The position numbers and the translations under genes are program-made. A stretch of DNA of 64,000 nucleotides from Burkholderia sp. Ac-20365. GTDB taxonomy: Bacteria > Pseudomonadota > Gammaproteobacteria > Burkholderiales > Burkholderiaceae. Below the pieces are notes generated by a model. It did no database searches, had not been told where the DNA came from, and saw only the letters and a list, made by a program, of their open reading frames with translations. This document shows positions 39,501-55,100 of this stretch, in pieces. Location: NCBI RefSeq assembly GCF_017104715.1, contig NZ_JAAGPI010000014.1:62001-126000 (forward strand), read 5' to 3'. Numbering within the stretch: position 1 is the first letter of the stretch; the number at the start of each line of letters is the position of its first letter.

Positions 39501-42500
39501 AATCACCCGTAGCGCAGCCAGCGGCAGCGAATGGTTGATGCCGCCCAGGTGGCAAACTGTGTGTCGGTCGTAGTGCCTCACGCGTCAGCGCTCCTACGAC
39601 ACCGATCGTGCTTATCAGTCTGGAGTAGTGCGTGTACGGCGCGACAGCCGACACACAGTTTGCCGCTATAGAACGTGGGCAATTTGATCGCGCTCGCCGA
39701 GACGCGGGAGTGTGAAGCGGGTGATGAGCCAATCCGAAGCGTTGGCAGCGGGCATCGAGAAGAGCGCTGGCGGGGACAGGACGGGGCAGTTGGGGGCCCG
39801 CGGGCAAGAAGAAGAACTGGCGGTGTTCAGCGGCTTTCTTTTGCCTACTTTTCTTTGCCGCGGCAAAGAAAAGTAGGTGCCGCCCCGCACAGGGGCGACG
39901 CGTGAAGAACCGATAACAAAACGCGGATGCCAGCAACAGCCCAAGCAAACCAAACCTACCCTCGCCCATACCTCCCAACCCGAGCGCGAGCCTCGCCAAC
40001 TACTCTAGCGAGAGCATCCGAACTCATCCGCGCAGCAACACCCCGCACATACTCATGATGGCGAACATCAAGCACAGCCTCAAGATACTGCGCCTGCAAA
40101 TAGCGAATCAAAGCAATCCGCCGATGCCCAAGCGCGATACTCTGATCAAGCAATGCAACGGCAGCGGCCGGATCGCCAGCCACATAAGCCTGCTTGACCA
40201 GTTCAGCCGTACGCGTCCGCGACATAGCGACAATTCAGCCCAAAAAAGAACCCACACGATGCGCTTCAAAATCGCCCCGCGTCCACTCCAGCTCAATTCC
40301 GATGCGTCGAGTGCCCTCACGAATCTTCGGCTTATACAAAGCCAGCGTAATAGCATCGAGTGCCGGCCACTCTTCAAACGATAAACAGGCAATCTCGACC
40401 GCTAACGTCTCCAGCAATCGCGTATGCGGCTTCCCGGAAAGAAACTCACTCACGCGATTGCAATACCGCTCGTAATCGATCATCGCATGCGAACCCTCTT
40501 CCGAAGGCTCGCACCGATATGCAAGACTCGCGTCGATCACAACCGGCTGCGGCGCAAGATGCTCATGCGCATGAATCCCGATGCGCGTCGACACCACAAG
40601 CTCATCGATAAACACACGCCAGCCTTTCCCTCGCAACGAAGAAGGCCGCACATACGCCGCTAATGGCGCCTCGAACGGCTTCACGACATCAGCGGCTCAG
40701 CCGCGTCGAGCATGATGCGAACGAAGTAGTCGGCAAAGCTGCGCCGCACGACGATCTCGTACGTATCGTCGGAAACGGGCACCAGCACGATCGACGCCTT
40801 GAAATAATGGCTCTGCGCGCATTGCCCCGGCGCGAACATGCGCGGATGCAGATCGAGCGGACAACCACGCGCAATCACGTCGCGCACCTTCTCGCCGCTC
40901 ACTTCGAGCACCGTCCAGCCGCTGCCGATATCCACGGCGGAAGCAAACTGGCCATTTAAAGCCGCGACCAGCTTGTCTTCAGCGACAGGCGCCTGGCCCT
41001 GCTGCGAGCGCACCAGCCATTCATCGGGGCCAAGCCACAGCACGTCATAACCATTGCCGCGCGCAACCGTATTCGGCTTTGCGGGCGGACGGCAACCCGT
41101 CACGCTTTCGACGGCACCGGCAAACGCCGCATCACGCACATCGCCACGCAGATTCACGAGATCGCAAAACGCCTTCTCGCGCAGATGAAACTTCTTCGAC
41201 GGCGCAGCCGCGTGCTTCTTCACCAGATCGCCGACGCCGACGAGGGGCGATTCCTGCCACGGTTGACCCGCCACCCGGTTAGCGACAGCCGACGTTGCGC
41301 CCGGTGCATTGTTCCTTGCTTCATTCCACATGTTGACGCACTCCTTCGGTGTCGTAGAAAACGGGGCTGGCGATCTTCGCGACGATCTGTTTGCCGCTCG
41401 ACAGCGGAATCGTCACGCTCTGCCCCATCTTGTTCAGGCCGCCCTTGACCACGGCTAGCGCAATCGAACGATTCAGAATCGGGCTGTAGTAGCTCGACGT
41501 CACATGCCCGAGCATCGGTGCCGTGTCGCCCTGGAACGGTCCAGCGACGATCTGGCTGCCCTCGGGCAGCACGAAGTTCGGATCATCGGTGAGCAGGCCG
41601 ACGAACTGCTTGCGGCCTTCCTTCGCGGTATCCGAACGCGTCAGAGAACGGCGTCCAAGGAAGTCCTTCGACTTCGCGACCAGCCCGCCCATGCCGAGAT
41701 CGTGCGGCGTGACCGAGCCGTCCGTATCCTGGCCAACGATGATGTAGCCCTTCTCCGCGCGCAGCACGTGCATCGTTTCCGTGCCGTACGGCGTGATGTC
41801 GAACTCCGCGCCCGCAGCCATCAGCGCTTCCCACACCGCGCGGCCCATGTTCGCGGGCACGTTCACTTCGTAGGCCAGTTCGCCCGAGAAGCTGATGCGC
41901 ATCACGCGCGATTTCACGCCGGCCACCGTGCCGTTGCGATACGACATGAACGGGAACGCTTCGTTGGCGAAGTCGATGTCGCTGCACACCTTTTGCAGAA
42001 CCTTGCGGCTCTTCGGGCCAACCACGGCGAAGGTCGCCCAGTGATCGGTGACGGACGCGAGACGCACCTTCATGTCCGGCCATTCCGTCTGCAGCCAGCG
42101 TTCCATCCACGTCAGCACGCGCGCCGCGCCGCCCGTCGTGGTCGTCATCATGTAGTGCTGGTCGGCGAGGCGCACCGTCACACCGTCGTCGAACACCATG
42201 CCGTTCTCGTCGAGCATCAGGCCATAGCGGCACTTGCCGACTTCGAGCTTGCTCCACGGGTTCGTGTACATCCAGTTCAGCAGTTTCGCCGCATCCGGGC
42301 CCTGAATGTCGATCTTGCCGAGCGTCGATGCATCGAGAATGCCAACGCTGTTGCGCACCGCGAGAGATTCGCGCTTCACCGCCGCGTGCAGATCTTCACC
42401 GCTCTTCGGGAAGTACCAGGGGCGCTTCCAGTTGCCGACGTCCTCGAACATCGCGCCGTTCTCGACGTGCCATTCGTGCACCGCCGTCTTGCGGATCGGG

Positions 42501-45500
42501 TCGAGCAGATCGCCCAGTTCGCGGCCCGCGAATGTGCCGAAGGTCACAGGCGTGTAGTTCGGGCGGAACGTCGTCGTGCCCGTTTCGGGAATCGTCTTGC
42601 CGAGCGCGTCGGCGAGAATTGCCATGCCGTTGATGTTGCCGAGCTTGCCTTGATCCGTGCCGAAGCCCATCGCCGTATAGCGCTTCACGTGCTCGACGGA
42701 TTCGAAGCCTTCACGTGCAGCCAGCAGAATGTCCGCTGCCGACACATCGTTCTGGAAGTCGACGAACTGCTTCGGACCGCGCGACGCTTCCGTGCGGCTG
42801 CCAACCAGCCACAGCGGCTGCAACGGCGACTCGACGACTTCCGCGACCTGCGGCACTTGCGGACGCGTCACCGCATAACCAATCGATTTCACCGCTTCGA
42901 CGCCCGCATCGACTGCGAGACGCAGACCGCGCGCCAGGCTGAATTCGCCCGCTGCCGCGCCGATGCTCGTTTCCGGCTGCATGCCCTTGCCCGGCACGAA
43001 GCACGACTTCGAGTCGTTCCAGTGCGCCTTGCCGCCCGATTGCGCGAACAGGTGCAGCACGGGGCTGAAACCGCCCGACATCGCGACGAGATCGCACGGC
43101 AGATCAGCCTGCTTCGCGCCCGTCTTGCCGTTCGCATACCCGACCACTTCGACCGAACTCACGCGCTGCTTGCCGTGCGCCGTCATCACGGCTGCGTTGT
43201 TGATGACCTTGACGCCATGACGCAGCGCCGCTGCCTGCAATGCGCCACTGCCCTTCGCACGCGGATCGACGACAGTAACCGTCGCGCCGCATGCCTTCAT
43301 ATCGAGCGCGCATTGATAGCCCGCGTCGTTGTTCGTGAACACGACGGCATTACGGCCCGGCAGCACGCCAAAGCGATGGATATACGTCGACACAGCCGAC
43401 GCCATCATCACGCCCGGCAGATCGTTGTTGCCGAATACGATGGGACGCTCGTGCGCGCCCGTCGCGAGAATCACGCGTTTGGCGCGGATCTTCCACAGCA
43501 GTTCGCGCGTGCCCTTGCGCATCGACACGGGCAGATGCTCCGTCAGACGCTGCGTCACCGTGACGAGGTTGTGATCCTGATAACCGAACGCCGTGCTGCG
43601 CGACAGAATCTTCACGTCGGGCATGCGCGAGAGTTCGGCTTCCATCTTCTCAACCCAGCTCAGCGCCGCACGTCCGTCGATCTCGCTCTTGCACGACAGC
43701 AGGCTGCCGCCCAGTTCGCGCTGATCGTCGACGAGAATCACACGGGCGCCGCTCACGGCTGCCGCGTGTGCTGCCGCGAGGCCCGTCGGCCCGCCGCCGA
43801 CCACCAGCACGTCGCAATGCGCGAAGCACTTGTCGTAGCGGTCGGCATCGCGCACTTCAGGCGATTTGCCGAGACCCGCTGCTTCGCGGATCTTCTCTTC
43901 GTACTTCGGCCAGAACTTCGCCGGCCACATGAAGGTCTTGTAGTAGAAGCCCGCGGGCATGAAGCGCGAGAACTTCTGGTTGATCGCCATGCGGTCGTTC
44001 TCGAGGCTCGGCTCGGCGTTCACGCTCGTGGCAACCAGCCCCTGATACAGCTCGATTTCCGTCGCGCGTGCATTCGGCACCGTGTACGCGCCGCGCTCCA
44101 GCTGCACGACGGCATTCGGTTCCGCGACGTCAGCCGTGACGATGCCGCGCGGACGGTGATACTTGAAGCTGCGCGCAACGAAGTGCACGCCGTTCGCGAG
44201 TAACGCGGACGCAAGCGTGTCGCCCTGAAAGCCCTGATACGTGCGGCCGTTGAACGTGAAGGTCAGCGGAATCGCGCGGTTGATGCGCCCACCGGCGCCG
44301 AGTCGGTTCTTCTGGCTCATTGCTTGTTGCCCTCGTTGACGTCGCCGGACGTGAGACCGTTCTTGAAGGTCTCGTAACCCTGAATCTGATAGCTAACGGT
44401 ATCGCGCGTCGCCATGAACCAGCGGCGGCAGCCCTGCGTGTGCAGCCATTGCTCCTTGTGCACGCCGCGCGGGTTCTTGCGCATGAACAGGTAGTCGCCC
44501 CACTCTTTGTCGGTGAGCGCGTCGGTGTCGAGCGGACGTGCGATGTCGGCCTCACCACCGCAGTTGAATTCGGATTCGGCGCGCGGCCCGCACCACGGGC
44601 ATTCGATCAGCAGCATGTTGAGTCTCCCTGTGGATTTAATGGGCCACGGCAGCAGCGCCGTGTTCGTCGATCAGATGGCCGGTGTAGAAGCGGTCCAGCG
44701 AGAACGGCGCATTCAGCGGATGCGGTTCGTCCTTCGCGATGGTGTGCGCGAACACCCAGCCCGAGCCCGGCGTCGCCTTGAAGCCGCCCGTGCCCCAGCC
44801 GCAGTTGAAGTACAGACCCTTCACATCCGTCTTGCTGATGATCGGGCAGGCATCCGGCGATACATCGACGATGCCGCCCCACTGACGGTTCATGCGCACG
44901 CGCGAGAACACCGGGAACATTTCGACGATCGCTTCCAGCGTGCCTTCGATAATGTTGAAGCTGCCGCGCTGGCCAAAACCCGTGTACTGATCGACGCCCG
45001 CGCCGATCACGAGATCGCCCTTGTCGGACTGGCTGATGTAAGCGTGCACCGCGTTCGACATGATCACCGTGTTGACCACCGGCTTGATCGGCTCGGACAC
45101 CAGCGCCTGCAGCGGATGGCTTTCGAGCGGCAGGCGCACACCGGCCATGTCGGCGAGCGTGCTCGTGTTGCCCGCTGCGACGACGGCGACTTTCTTCGCC
45201 TTGATGAAACCCTTCACGGTATCGACGCCCGTCACGCGGCCGCCATCGCGGCGAATGCCCGTGACCTGGCAGTTCTGGATGATGTCGACACCTGCCTGGT
45301 CCGCGCCGCGCGCGAAGCCCCATGCCACCGCATCATGTCGCGCCACGCCGGCACGACGTTGAATCGACGCACCCAGCACCGGGTAACGGCTATTCAGATT
45401 GATCGTCGGCTCGATTTCCTTGATCTGCTCGGGCGTCAGGAACTCGGCATCGACACCATTCAGGCGGTTCGCATTCACGCGACGCTCGGTGTCGCGCACG

Positions 45501-46152
45501 TCCTGCAGCGTGTGCGCGAGGTTCAGCACGCCGCGCTGCGAGAACATCACGTTGTAGTTGAGGTCTTGCGACAGACCTTCCCACAATTTCATCGCCTTCT
45601 CATACAGCGCCGCCGACTCGTCCCACAGATAGTTCGAACGCACGATCGTCGTATTACGCGCCGTATTGCCGCCGCCAATCCAGCCCTTCTCCAGGATCGC
45701 GACGTTCTTCACGCCGTGTTCCTTCGCCAGGTAGTACGCGGTCGCAAGACCATGCCCGCCGCCGCCGACGATCACCACGTCGTATTCCTTCTTCGGTTCC
45801 GGGCTTCTCCACTGTCGCTCCCAGTTCTCGTGATACGACAACCCGTTGCGGAACAGACTGAAAATCGAATAGCGGCTCATCTTGCAGACCCCTTCGTCGT
45901 TGCCTTGCTGGTTTCCATTAACATTCGATGACGTTCACGGCGAGACCACCGCGTGACGTCTCCTTATATTTCGTTTTCATATCGGCGCCCGTTTCGCGCA
46001 TCGTCTTGATGACGTTGTCGAGCGTCACGTAGTGCTGGCCGTCGCCCTTGAGCGCCATGCGCGACGCGTTCAGCGCCTTGATCGCGCCCATTGCGTTGCG
46101 TTCGATGCAGGGAATCTGCACGAGGCCGCCGACGGGGTCACAGGTCATGCCG

Positions 46153-46184
<32 letters not shown>

Positions 46185-49100
46185 CTCGACCTGGCTCGGC
46201 GTGCCGCCCATCACGGCGGCGAGTGCCGCTGCCGCCATCGAGCACGCAACGCCGACTTCGCCCTGACAGCCCACTTCCGCGCCCGAGATCGACGCCGTTT
46301 CCTTGTAGATGATGCCGATGGCGGCAGCGGTCAGAAGGAAGTCGACGATGCCGTTGTCGTTCGAGCCCGGCACGAACTTCACGTAGTAATGCAACACGGC
46401 GGGAATCACGCCGGCTGCGCCGTTGGTCGGCGCCGTCACGACGCGGCCGCCCGCGGCGTTCTCTTCGTTGACGGCCATCGCATAGAGGTTGACCCAGTCG
46501 AGCATCGACAGCGGATCGCGCAGCGATTCTTCCGTACGCGAGCGCAGTTGCAGGCAGAGATCGGCGGCACGGCGCTTCACGCGCATCGGGCCGGGCAACT
46601 CGCCGTGCATCTTGCAGCCGCGCTCGACACACGCAGCCATCGTGCGCCAGATCGCCAGCAGGCCTTCGCGCACCTCTTCCGCCGAGCGCGACGCGCATTC
46701 GTTGGCGAACGTCACCTGCGCGACCGAGAGACCGCTTTCGCGGCACACGCGCATCAGATCGTCGCCGGTGCGGAACGGATACGGCACTTCGCCACCGGCG
46801 CGCACGCCGTTCACGCGGTCGCCCTCGCGGTTCACGACAAAGCCGCCGCCGACCGAGTAATACTCTTTCTCGACCAGCAACTGGCCGTTTTCATCGAATG
46901 CCTGGAAGCGCATGCCGTTCGGATGCACGACGCTGCCCGTGCCGCTCATCAGGCGGCGGAAAAAGGCAATGTGCTCTTTTTCTTCAAACGCGACTTCGTG
47001 CTTGCCGAGCAGCGACAGGCGCTTGTCCTTGCGGATCTGCGCGAGACGCGGTTCGATCAGATCGGGATCGATGGTGTCGGGCAGATGGCCTTCGAGGCCG
47101 AGCAGCACGGCCTTGTCGGTGCCGTGGCCCTTGCCCGTCGCGCCGAGCGAGCCGTACAGTTCGACTTTCACGCGGCGCACGAACGCGAGCAGATTCGCGT
47201 CCTCGATGTGCGAGGCAAAGCGGCAGGCGGCGATCATCGGGCCGACCGTGTGCGAGCTCGACGGGCCGATGCCGATCTTGAACAGGTCGAAAACGCTGAC
47301 GTTCATGGAAACCTTGCTCAGTTGAGTGGGCGGATGCGCTTCTTTTCCGCAGTGACGCCAGTACACCAAAGCGTAAAATTGGCAGATAGAACAAAAACGG
47401 CATCGACGTGGGATGGCGACGCCAGATCGCGCCCCAACTGCGTTTCTCCGCAACTCGGTGACGGAAAAACGCAAGTCCGGGCGCAGCACGAGTGGCCCGA
47501 TCCCAAGCCAGATGGGGGCGAACGCGCTTCGCTTCTGCGACAATCGGTGTCGGAAAAGGACAAGAGGCGCGGGCGCGAATCGGCGACGCTAGGGTTATCC
47601 CGCGTGCGCGCGCGTTATCAGCGCTTTCTGTTGCCTGTCGATTGAACTTGCCGGACCACTGCGCCATCGCGCCATGACCATTGTTGATTCGCTACCGCTG
47701 ACTTCCATCGACGCGCTGCCCAAAGAGCGCATCCGTTTCGGCATCATCCTGCTGCCGAACTTCACGCTGACGGCCTTCTCGGGCTTCGTCGACATGCTGC
47801 GTCTGTCCGCCGACGAAGGCGACTACAGCAAGCCGGTGCGCTGCTCGTGGAGCGTGATCGGCGACACGCTCGCACCCGTGCGCGCGAGTTGCGGGATCCA
47901 GATCACGCCGTGGGAAACCTACGCCGATGCCGAACCGTTCGACTATGTGGTCGTGGTCGGCGGGCTGCTGCACTCGGGGCCGCAGGCCAGCGACGAGACC
48001 TTGCAGTTCATCCGCAAAGCGGCACGCGGAAGCACGACGGTGGTCGGCATCTGCACGGGCGTGTTCGCGCTGATGCGCGCGGGCGTGCTCGACGAGCATC
48101 GAATTTGCGTCAGCTGGTTTCACTACTGGGATTTCGTCGAGCGCTTTCCTTCCGTCAATCCGGATGCGCTGGTCGCGGACCGGCTGTTCGTGATCGATCG
48201 TCGAAGGATTACCTGCTCGGGTGGACGCGCTTCGATCGATGTGGCGGCGGCGATTCTGTTGCGACACTTCGAGACGGCGACCGTGCAGAAGGCGTTGAGG
48301 ATTCTGCTGGTTGGGGAAATGCAGAAAGGGAACGCGCCGCAACCGCATCCGCCAGGGCTCGAGCCAGCGACGCATCCGAAGGTCAAGCGCGCGATCCTGC
48401 TGATGGAGCAGCATGTCGGGCGGACGTTGCCTCTGGAAGAACTGGCTTGCAAGCTCGATCTTTCGCCGCGGCAACTGGAGCGCCTGTTCAAGGCAGAGAC
48501 AGGGAAAAGTCCGCAGGCGTTTGCGAAGCAGGTGCGATTGAGGACGGCTGCGTGGCTGCTGACGAGTTCGGATAGAACAGTCGCGGATATTGCTTCGAGT
48601 TGCGGGTTTTCGGATGCTTCACATCTTGGGCGTGAATTCAGAAAAGAGTTTGGCATGCCGCCGGTGATGTTCAGGGAGCAACGGGGTGGGACGCCGGTTG
48701 AGGGCGATGCGGCGGCTGCGTATGAGGAGACGTTTCCGGGGCGGGTGGATGTGTTTTGAAACGAAACGACGCTACGCTATTAAACCCCGATAATTCGCGC
48801 CGTCCGCCAAAGTGGATCATCGGATTCAAAGGGTGAAGAAATTACCCGGATCAATTCGATAATTCCGGCAATTTATTCACCCAATGTTAAATGCGAACTG
48901 CATAACGCGTTGACGATTTACCTTGCCGGATTTTTTAATAAATCTTAGATGGTTTATTCATCCGACTTTTTGTAGAATCGCGCGGGTTCACTAGCCGATA
49001 TACAAAAAAGAGGCGTTATGGGGGCGCACGACATTATTGCGGCCATTTCGAGTGGCCTCGCGCAGAGCAATCGTTTGTTAAAGCTGGATACGCCTTTCGG

Positions 49101-52100
49101 CAGCAATGGTTTGCTGCCGCAGCGCGTAATTGGCCATTCGCGCATTGGGAGGCACTTCGAATTCACCGTCGACGTGATTTCGACTTCTTCCGGCATCGCA
49201 CTCAAACAGCTGATTGCGCAATCCGTCACATTGTGGATCCAGCAAGCCGACAAATCGTATTTGCCTCATAACGGTTATGTGCACACAGCACGCCGACTCG
49301 GCTCCGATAGCGCGCTGACCAGTTATCAGATCGGCTTTGCGTCGTGGCTGCACTTCCTCAAGTTCAGACGAGACCAGCGTATCTGGCAGGATAAAAGCGT
49401 CGACGACATCATCAGCGATGTTTTTAATGCTCATCCACAAGCACAAGGACAATTCCGTTTCGCGCTTTCAAAGGCGCTGCCGACGCGTTCTTATTGCCGT
49501 CAGGATGAATACGACTGGAATTTCGTGCATCGCCTCCTTGAATCTGAAGGGCTGTACGGTTTCTGGCAACAGGCTCAAGACGGGAAATCGCACACGTACG
49601 TCATCACCGACAGCCTGTCGATGCTCGACACCCTGTCGCCGCAGACAGTAACGTTTTACCGCGCCGGAACGAACAGCGAGACGGATGCACTCACGCAGTG
49701 GTCCGGAACGCGCACGCTGCAGAGCACGTTGCTGAGCACCCGCACATTCGACTACAAAAACCCTGCGACGGGATACAACCCGAAGAGCACCAGCACACCG
49801 ACGATGCCCAATCAGGGTGCGTTGCCCGCGCAGGCGGAAGTCTACGAATACACGGGCGCCTACACCTACGGCGAACAGGATCGCGGCGAAGCGCTGTCGC
49901 GTATCCGGATGGAAGAGTGGGAGTCGCGCGCCAGGCGCTTTCATGGCACAGGCGGCGTGCGCGGCATCGATACGGGGCGGCGCTTCGCGCTCACAGGACA
50001 TCCGGATCATGATCACGACGCGGCCGGTCAGCGCGAATTCGCCGTACTCGAGACCATGTGGACCATCGAAAACAATCTGCCCGCTGGCACTGAGGCGCCC
50101 GTGTTTCCGCACAGTCTCCAGGACGCTATCGAAGCCACCCGGGCGAAGCACGAAGACGCGAGCCCGTTCATCGTGGCATCCAGTGACGGATCGGAAGGGT
50201 TCTATCGCATCGACATCGAAGCGCAACGCACGAACGTGCCCTATCGCAGCCCGTTCGACCATCACAAGCCTGACGTGCAGATGGAATCGGCCATCGTGGT
50301 TGGGCCACAGAACGAAGAGGTCTTTACGGACGCGTTGAACCGCATCAAGGTGCGCTTCGTCTGGGACCGGCTCAACAGCGGCGATGAACGCGCGTCGTGC
50401 TGGGTGCGCGTCGCCCAGTCGGATGCGGGCGACGGATATGGCGGCGTGCATCTGCCACGCGCCGGCGAGGAAGTGCTGATCGATTACATCGATGGCGATT
50501 GTGACCGGCCCATCGCGGTCGGGCGCGTCTATAACGGCGCGAACACGCCGCAATGGCATTCGAATGGTCTGCTGTCCGGTTATCGCTCGAAGGAGTTCGC
50601 CGGCAGCGGCTACAACCAGTTGGTCATGGACGACGCAACAGCTCAAAACCGCGTGCAACTCTATAGCATCAGCGCGAATTCATCGCTACATCTTGGCTAT
50701 CTGATCGCGCAGAACGGCAACACGCGTGGAGCATATCTCGGCAAAGGTTTCGATCTTGGCACCGACGATTACGGCACAGTTCGCGCCGCGAAAGGTCTTT
50801 ATCTGAGTACGTATCCGAAGGCGGCAACCAGCCAGCAAATGGATGCGACGGAAGCTCACCAGCAACTCGTGAATGCCGCAAGTGTGATCGACGCGATGTC
50901 GAGCGCGAGTCAGACGCATCAGGCGGAGAGTCTGAAAGACGGCTCTGCTGCGTTGAAGGCATTCACCGACGCGACACAGGATACCGTGGCTGGATCTTCA
51001 TCAGGCGGACAGACCGCAGGCGGCGGCACCGGCAATGCGATCGCGTTCAAGCACCCCGTGATGGTGCTGGCGAGCCCGGCGGGAATCGGCATGTCGACAC
51101 AGCAGTCGGTGCATGTTTCGACGCAGCAACAGATCAATCTGGTGAGTGGGCAGAGTACGCATCTGGCAAGTGGCAAGTCGCTGATCGCGAGCGTATCGCA
51201 AAAAATCAGTCTGTTTGCGCAGAATGCCGGCGCGAAACTGTTCGCGGCGAAGGGAAAGATTGACATGCAGGCGCATACAGACAACATCGAAGTGACGGCG
51301 CAAAAAAGCCTCAAACTGCTCGCCGCGACAGAGAACATCGAGGCCGCTGCAAAGCAGGAGATTCTGCTTACATCAGGTGGCGCGTATGTGCGCATCAAGA
51401 ATGGCAGCATCGAAATCCATGCACCGGGCACGATCGATATCAAAGGCAGCCAGCATTCATTCGCGGGCCCGGCAGACACCGCTTACCCGCTTCCAGCATT
51501 GCCCGTTTCCCGCTATGCAGCCTCCATGCAGTACCTCTATCACGACAATGAGCCCGTGCAAGGCGCAAAGTACATCGCTACGCTTGCGGACGGCAGCACG
51601 CAGGAGGGCTTGCTGGACAGCACAGGCCGTATGAATCTGCATGACACGCCCGCCGGCCCCGTCAGTGTCACGCTTGGCCCGGATGCGCGCGCCTACAGCC
51701 GCAAGGACGCGACGCAAAACCCCGATTTCAAGGGTACGCAGCTGACCGACGCGGATATCGATTCGCTACTCAGCAAGCACGGGGGAGCCTGACCATGAGC
51801 TGGACACTCGAAGATTTCAAGCGTACCTCGCTGGAAGTCGGTCAATGGTGCTGGGGTACGCTCGAAGGCGCGTTCAACGAAAAGCAAACCATCAGCCAGG
51901 TCATCGTCGACGCCGTGATCGGCATGGTTCCCTTGCTCGGCGATGTCACGGCGACGCGCGATCTGCTCGCGGTCAGTATCGGCATGAGCACGGATGCCAG
52001 AAAGCGACAGGAAGTGATGCAATGGGTCCTGCTCGTCATTCTGCTGTTTGCGTTGATTCCTGTCGTGGGTGGCGTAATCAAGGGTGTCGGCCGGCTGGCA

Positions 52101-55100
52101 TTGCGCGTGGCGGGTGACGTCGCCAAAGATACGGAACTGCTCGCCGAGATCGTCCAGTTTTTGAACCGGATGGGGCATGGCAATGCGCCGCAGTGGCTCA
52201 AGGCCCTCGATGTCGCCAGGTACCAGGCGCAGCTTCTGGATAAGTGCAGGGATTTCTGCTCGACGGTTCGACTGGCCATTCGCAAATCACTCGATGCGCG
52301 CGTCGGGAAGCTACTCCCGGATGTGTGGCGAACCAGGCTGGAGCAGGTGCGCGATGGTTTTGCCGTGTTGCAGGATCTCGCGGACAAGATGATCCCGCAA
52401 GCACTCAAGGAACTTGATGCCAGGCTCAAGGCATTGCAAAACCTGGTCTATCGCGGTGAGATTCATGAGATCGCGACCGGCGGTGTGCCGAGGATCAAGC
52501 GTGAAGCCGAGGCCTATCTTGAAGAGCGCAAACTCGCACGACAGATTCGTCAGGGGCGCTTTCCTTCTTCGGAATGTCAGGCGGACAAGGGTGCCATCGA
52601 AGCGAGATTGCGGTCGAAGTATCAGCCCAACATCGACCAGGGTTGGCCAGATATCCTCAAGACACAAACGAGAACCAGTCCGTCCTTTCCAGGCACGCCG
52701 GTTTTTCAAACCGTCGCGTCCTTTCATGGTGAAATCCAGGCTGTGGACGCCAGTCATCTGGCAGGAAAGACACTGTTTCGCGTGTTTGGCGTAAAACGCG
52801 CACCCGCGCCCGAAACGTACGCAGGCGGCATGTTTTGGGGCTTCGGCAAGGTACCCGAAAGCGCCGAAGAATGGCGCTCGCTCTCCGCTGTGCTCGACGA
52901 ATGGAATGGAAACGGCTTCATCGCAATTCTGCATTTCCCTTCTGACCTTGCTCATCAAATGCCCGAGGCAAAAGGATGGGTCGGTCAGATTGCAGAGCAG
53001 TTCGGCAACGAAGTTCCGGCACAGTATCTGGAGGGCGGCGGCCAGCAACTTTTTATCAACCTGGGCGAGCTCAGCAAGGACATCTCGACGATGGGCAATA
53101 ACCTGAAAGCCGGAGATGCGATCGCACCCATTGAAAAAAACGGCGTCAAGGTTGAATTCCATGCGACCAACTGGACTAACGTCAGCGGCGTCGTGGGCTA
53201 TAGCAAGTTCTCTGACGACATCAAAGGTGCAGTACGAACCCGGCGGCTTGCCAGTGACGAAATTCGAACCAAGGTGACGAACAGCAAAGTGACGGCTGCC
53301 GCACGAACCGACACTTCGAATAATCAAAGCGCGGATTGAGCCTCGATGAAACAGTACGACATGAATGACGATGTGACGCGGCGTCAGGTGTTCTGGTTGC
53401 TCCAGCGACTGACGAGCTACACACTGTGGGAACGAAAGCGCGACGCATGGGAGGCATTCACGCGCGCCTATGAGACCGCCATTAGAACGTGGCCAAAAAG
53501 CCAGCCCGAACAGATGGAAGCGGACAAGCTGCCGCGCATTTACGATGTCCTGAGCCTTTATAACAAGGGCCTCGAAGATCTGGCAAAGGGTAATCGCATT
53601 GTCTGGAACTTCGGACAAGCGTTGTATGAAGCGGAACGCAGCGCCGCAACGATCCAGAGCAACTTCTATCGCGACCCTGAATACTGGGAGCGTGGGATGC
53701 AACTACAGCCCTATCCACCTAAAGTCGAAGCGCTCAATCAATTGATGATTGCCGCGCAGTATCAGGGCGACCAGGCACCACTGGAAATCGACTATGGCGC
53801 ATCGCATCTGGGCGCCCAATGGTCCAGCCCCGGCCTGCTACTGAATCCGGACGCGTACGACTATGGTTTCTTTGTGTTGCCCTACCCGGTCTTTCCAGAG
53901 CCGCTACCCGAGGTTCCGGAACCGGGGGATGTGATTATCCAGTCAGGTGAAAGCGTGCCAGTCGATGGCATATGGGAGCCGGTCGATGTCCGTCAGGATC
54001 GCCTGCTAGGCATCATTCCGTTCGGCGAGAAGGTCATGGCAAACAATGGCTGCTTTAACTATCTGGTGAAGGGGGTCAAGGCACCCAGGATAACGGGCCA
54101 ATATAACGAGGCCACGTCGCGCACGGAGCAGGTGGAAACGCACTGGCAATTGCTATGGGAAGATCGTCGCTACAAGGATGGCACGCTCCCCGACGAATCA
54201 CAGTACTTTCTTCAGGCGCAGGCAAGCAGGCCCGTCGATGCGACCAGCAATCCTGGCGAAGTCAGCACGGGAGAGCGTTGCCCTGTATCCGGGCTGTGGG
54301 CGGCGAAGGAGTATGACGTGGCCCCCGTGCGCGTGCTGGCAGGCTCGACGATGCCGGACCTGCTCGTACGGGACAATCTCGGCGAACGCAAGGTGCATTG
54401 GGTTACCTGGCGATTGATCAAAGCGGACTGAGAGGTGCCCGTGCTGCGCGAGCAATTCGCTTACGGGCTTTGCTTAACATGCCAGTAGTCAAGGATGTGA
54501 TGGACATATCCCGATACGCGATCGTCGAGCTCACCCAGAACGGCGATTGGGGAAGCACGTGATTCGATCGCCTCTGGTAGTTGCACTATCAACCGTCATT
54601 CTGTTCTCGTCATTGCCGGCTTGCACTAGCCGTCAGGATTCCATCATAGGTCAATCTCACACCGCCTCGGGTAACGAGCCCGCCAGGACCCTATGCGTCG
54701 GCCGATATACGATCGACCTTCCGCAATCCGCGACGGATGTGCATCTCGCACAAAGCTTCCAGGGCGTCGATATCGACGTCACTTACCCTGCAACGAGCGC
54801 AGCGCTCGACGAGGCGCTGAAGCGCAAACTGGCCGATGATGCGAAACAGGTCGGTTCTGCGCCGACCCTCGTGCCAGCTCAAACAGGCGACAGGGACGAG
54901 GTCGTTCAGGTCTGGCAAGGCGGTGACAATCTCTATTCGGTACACGGCGTGCTGCTCAGGAATGACACCGGTTTTGTGTTCAGCGCTGGCGTCACAGGTG
55001 AATCGCTTCAGGAAGCCAAAGCGGTGATCGGCAAACTCGCGCAGACTATCCAGTTGCGCGACACGCTGGCCGTTCCTGCTCAGCAAGGATTTTGCATCGA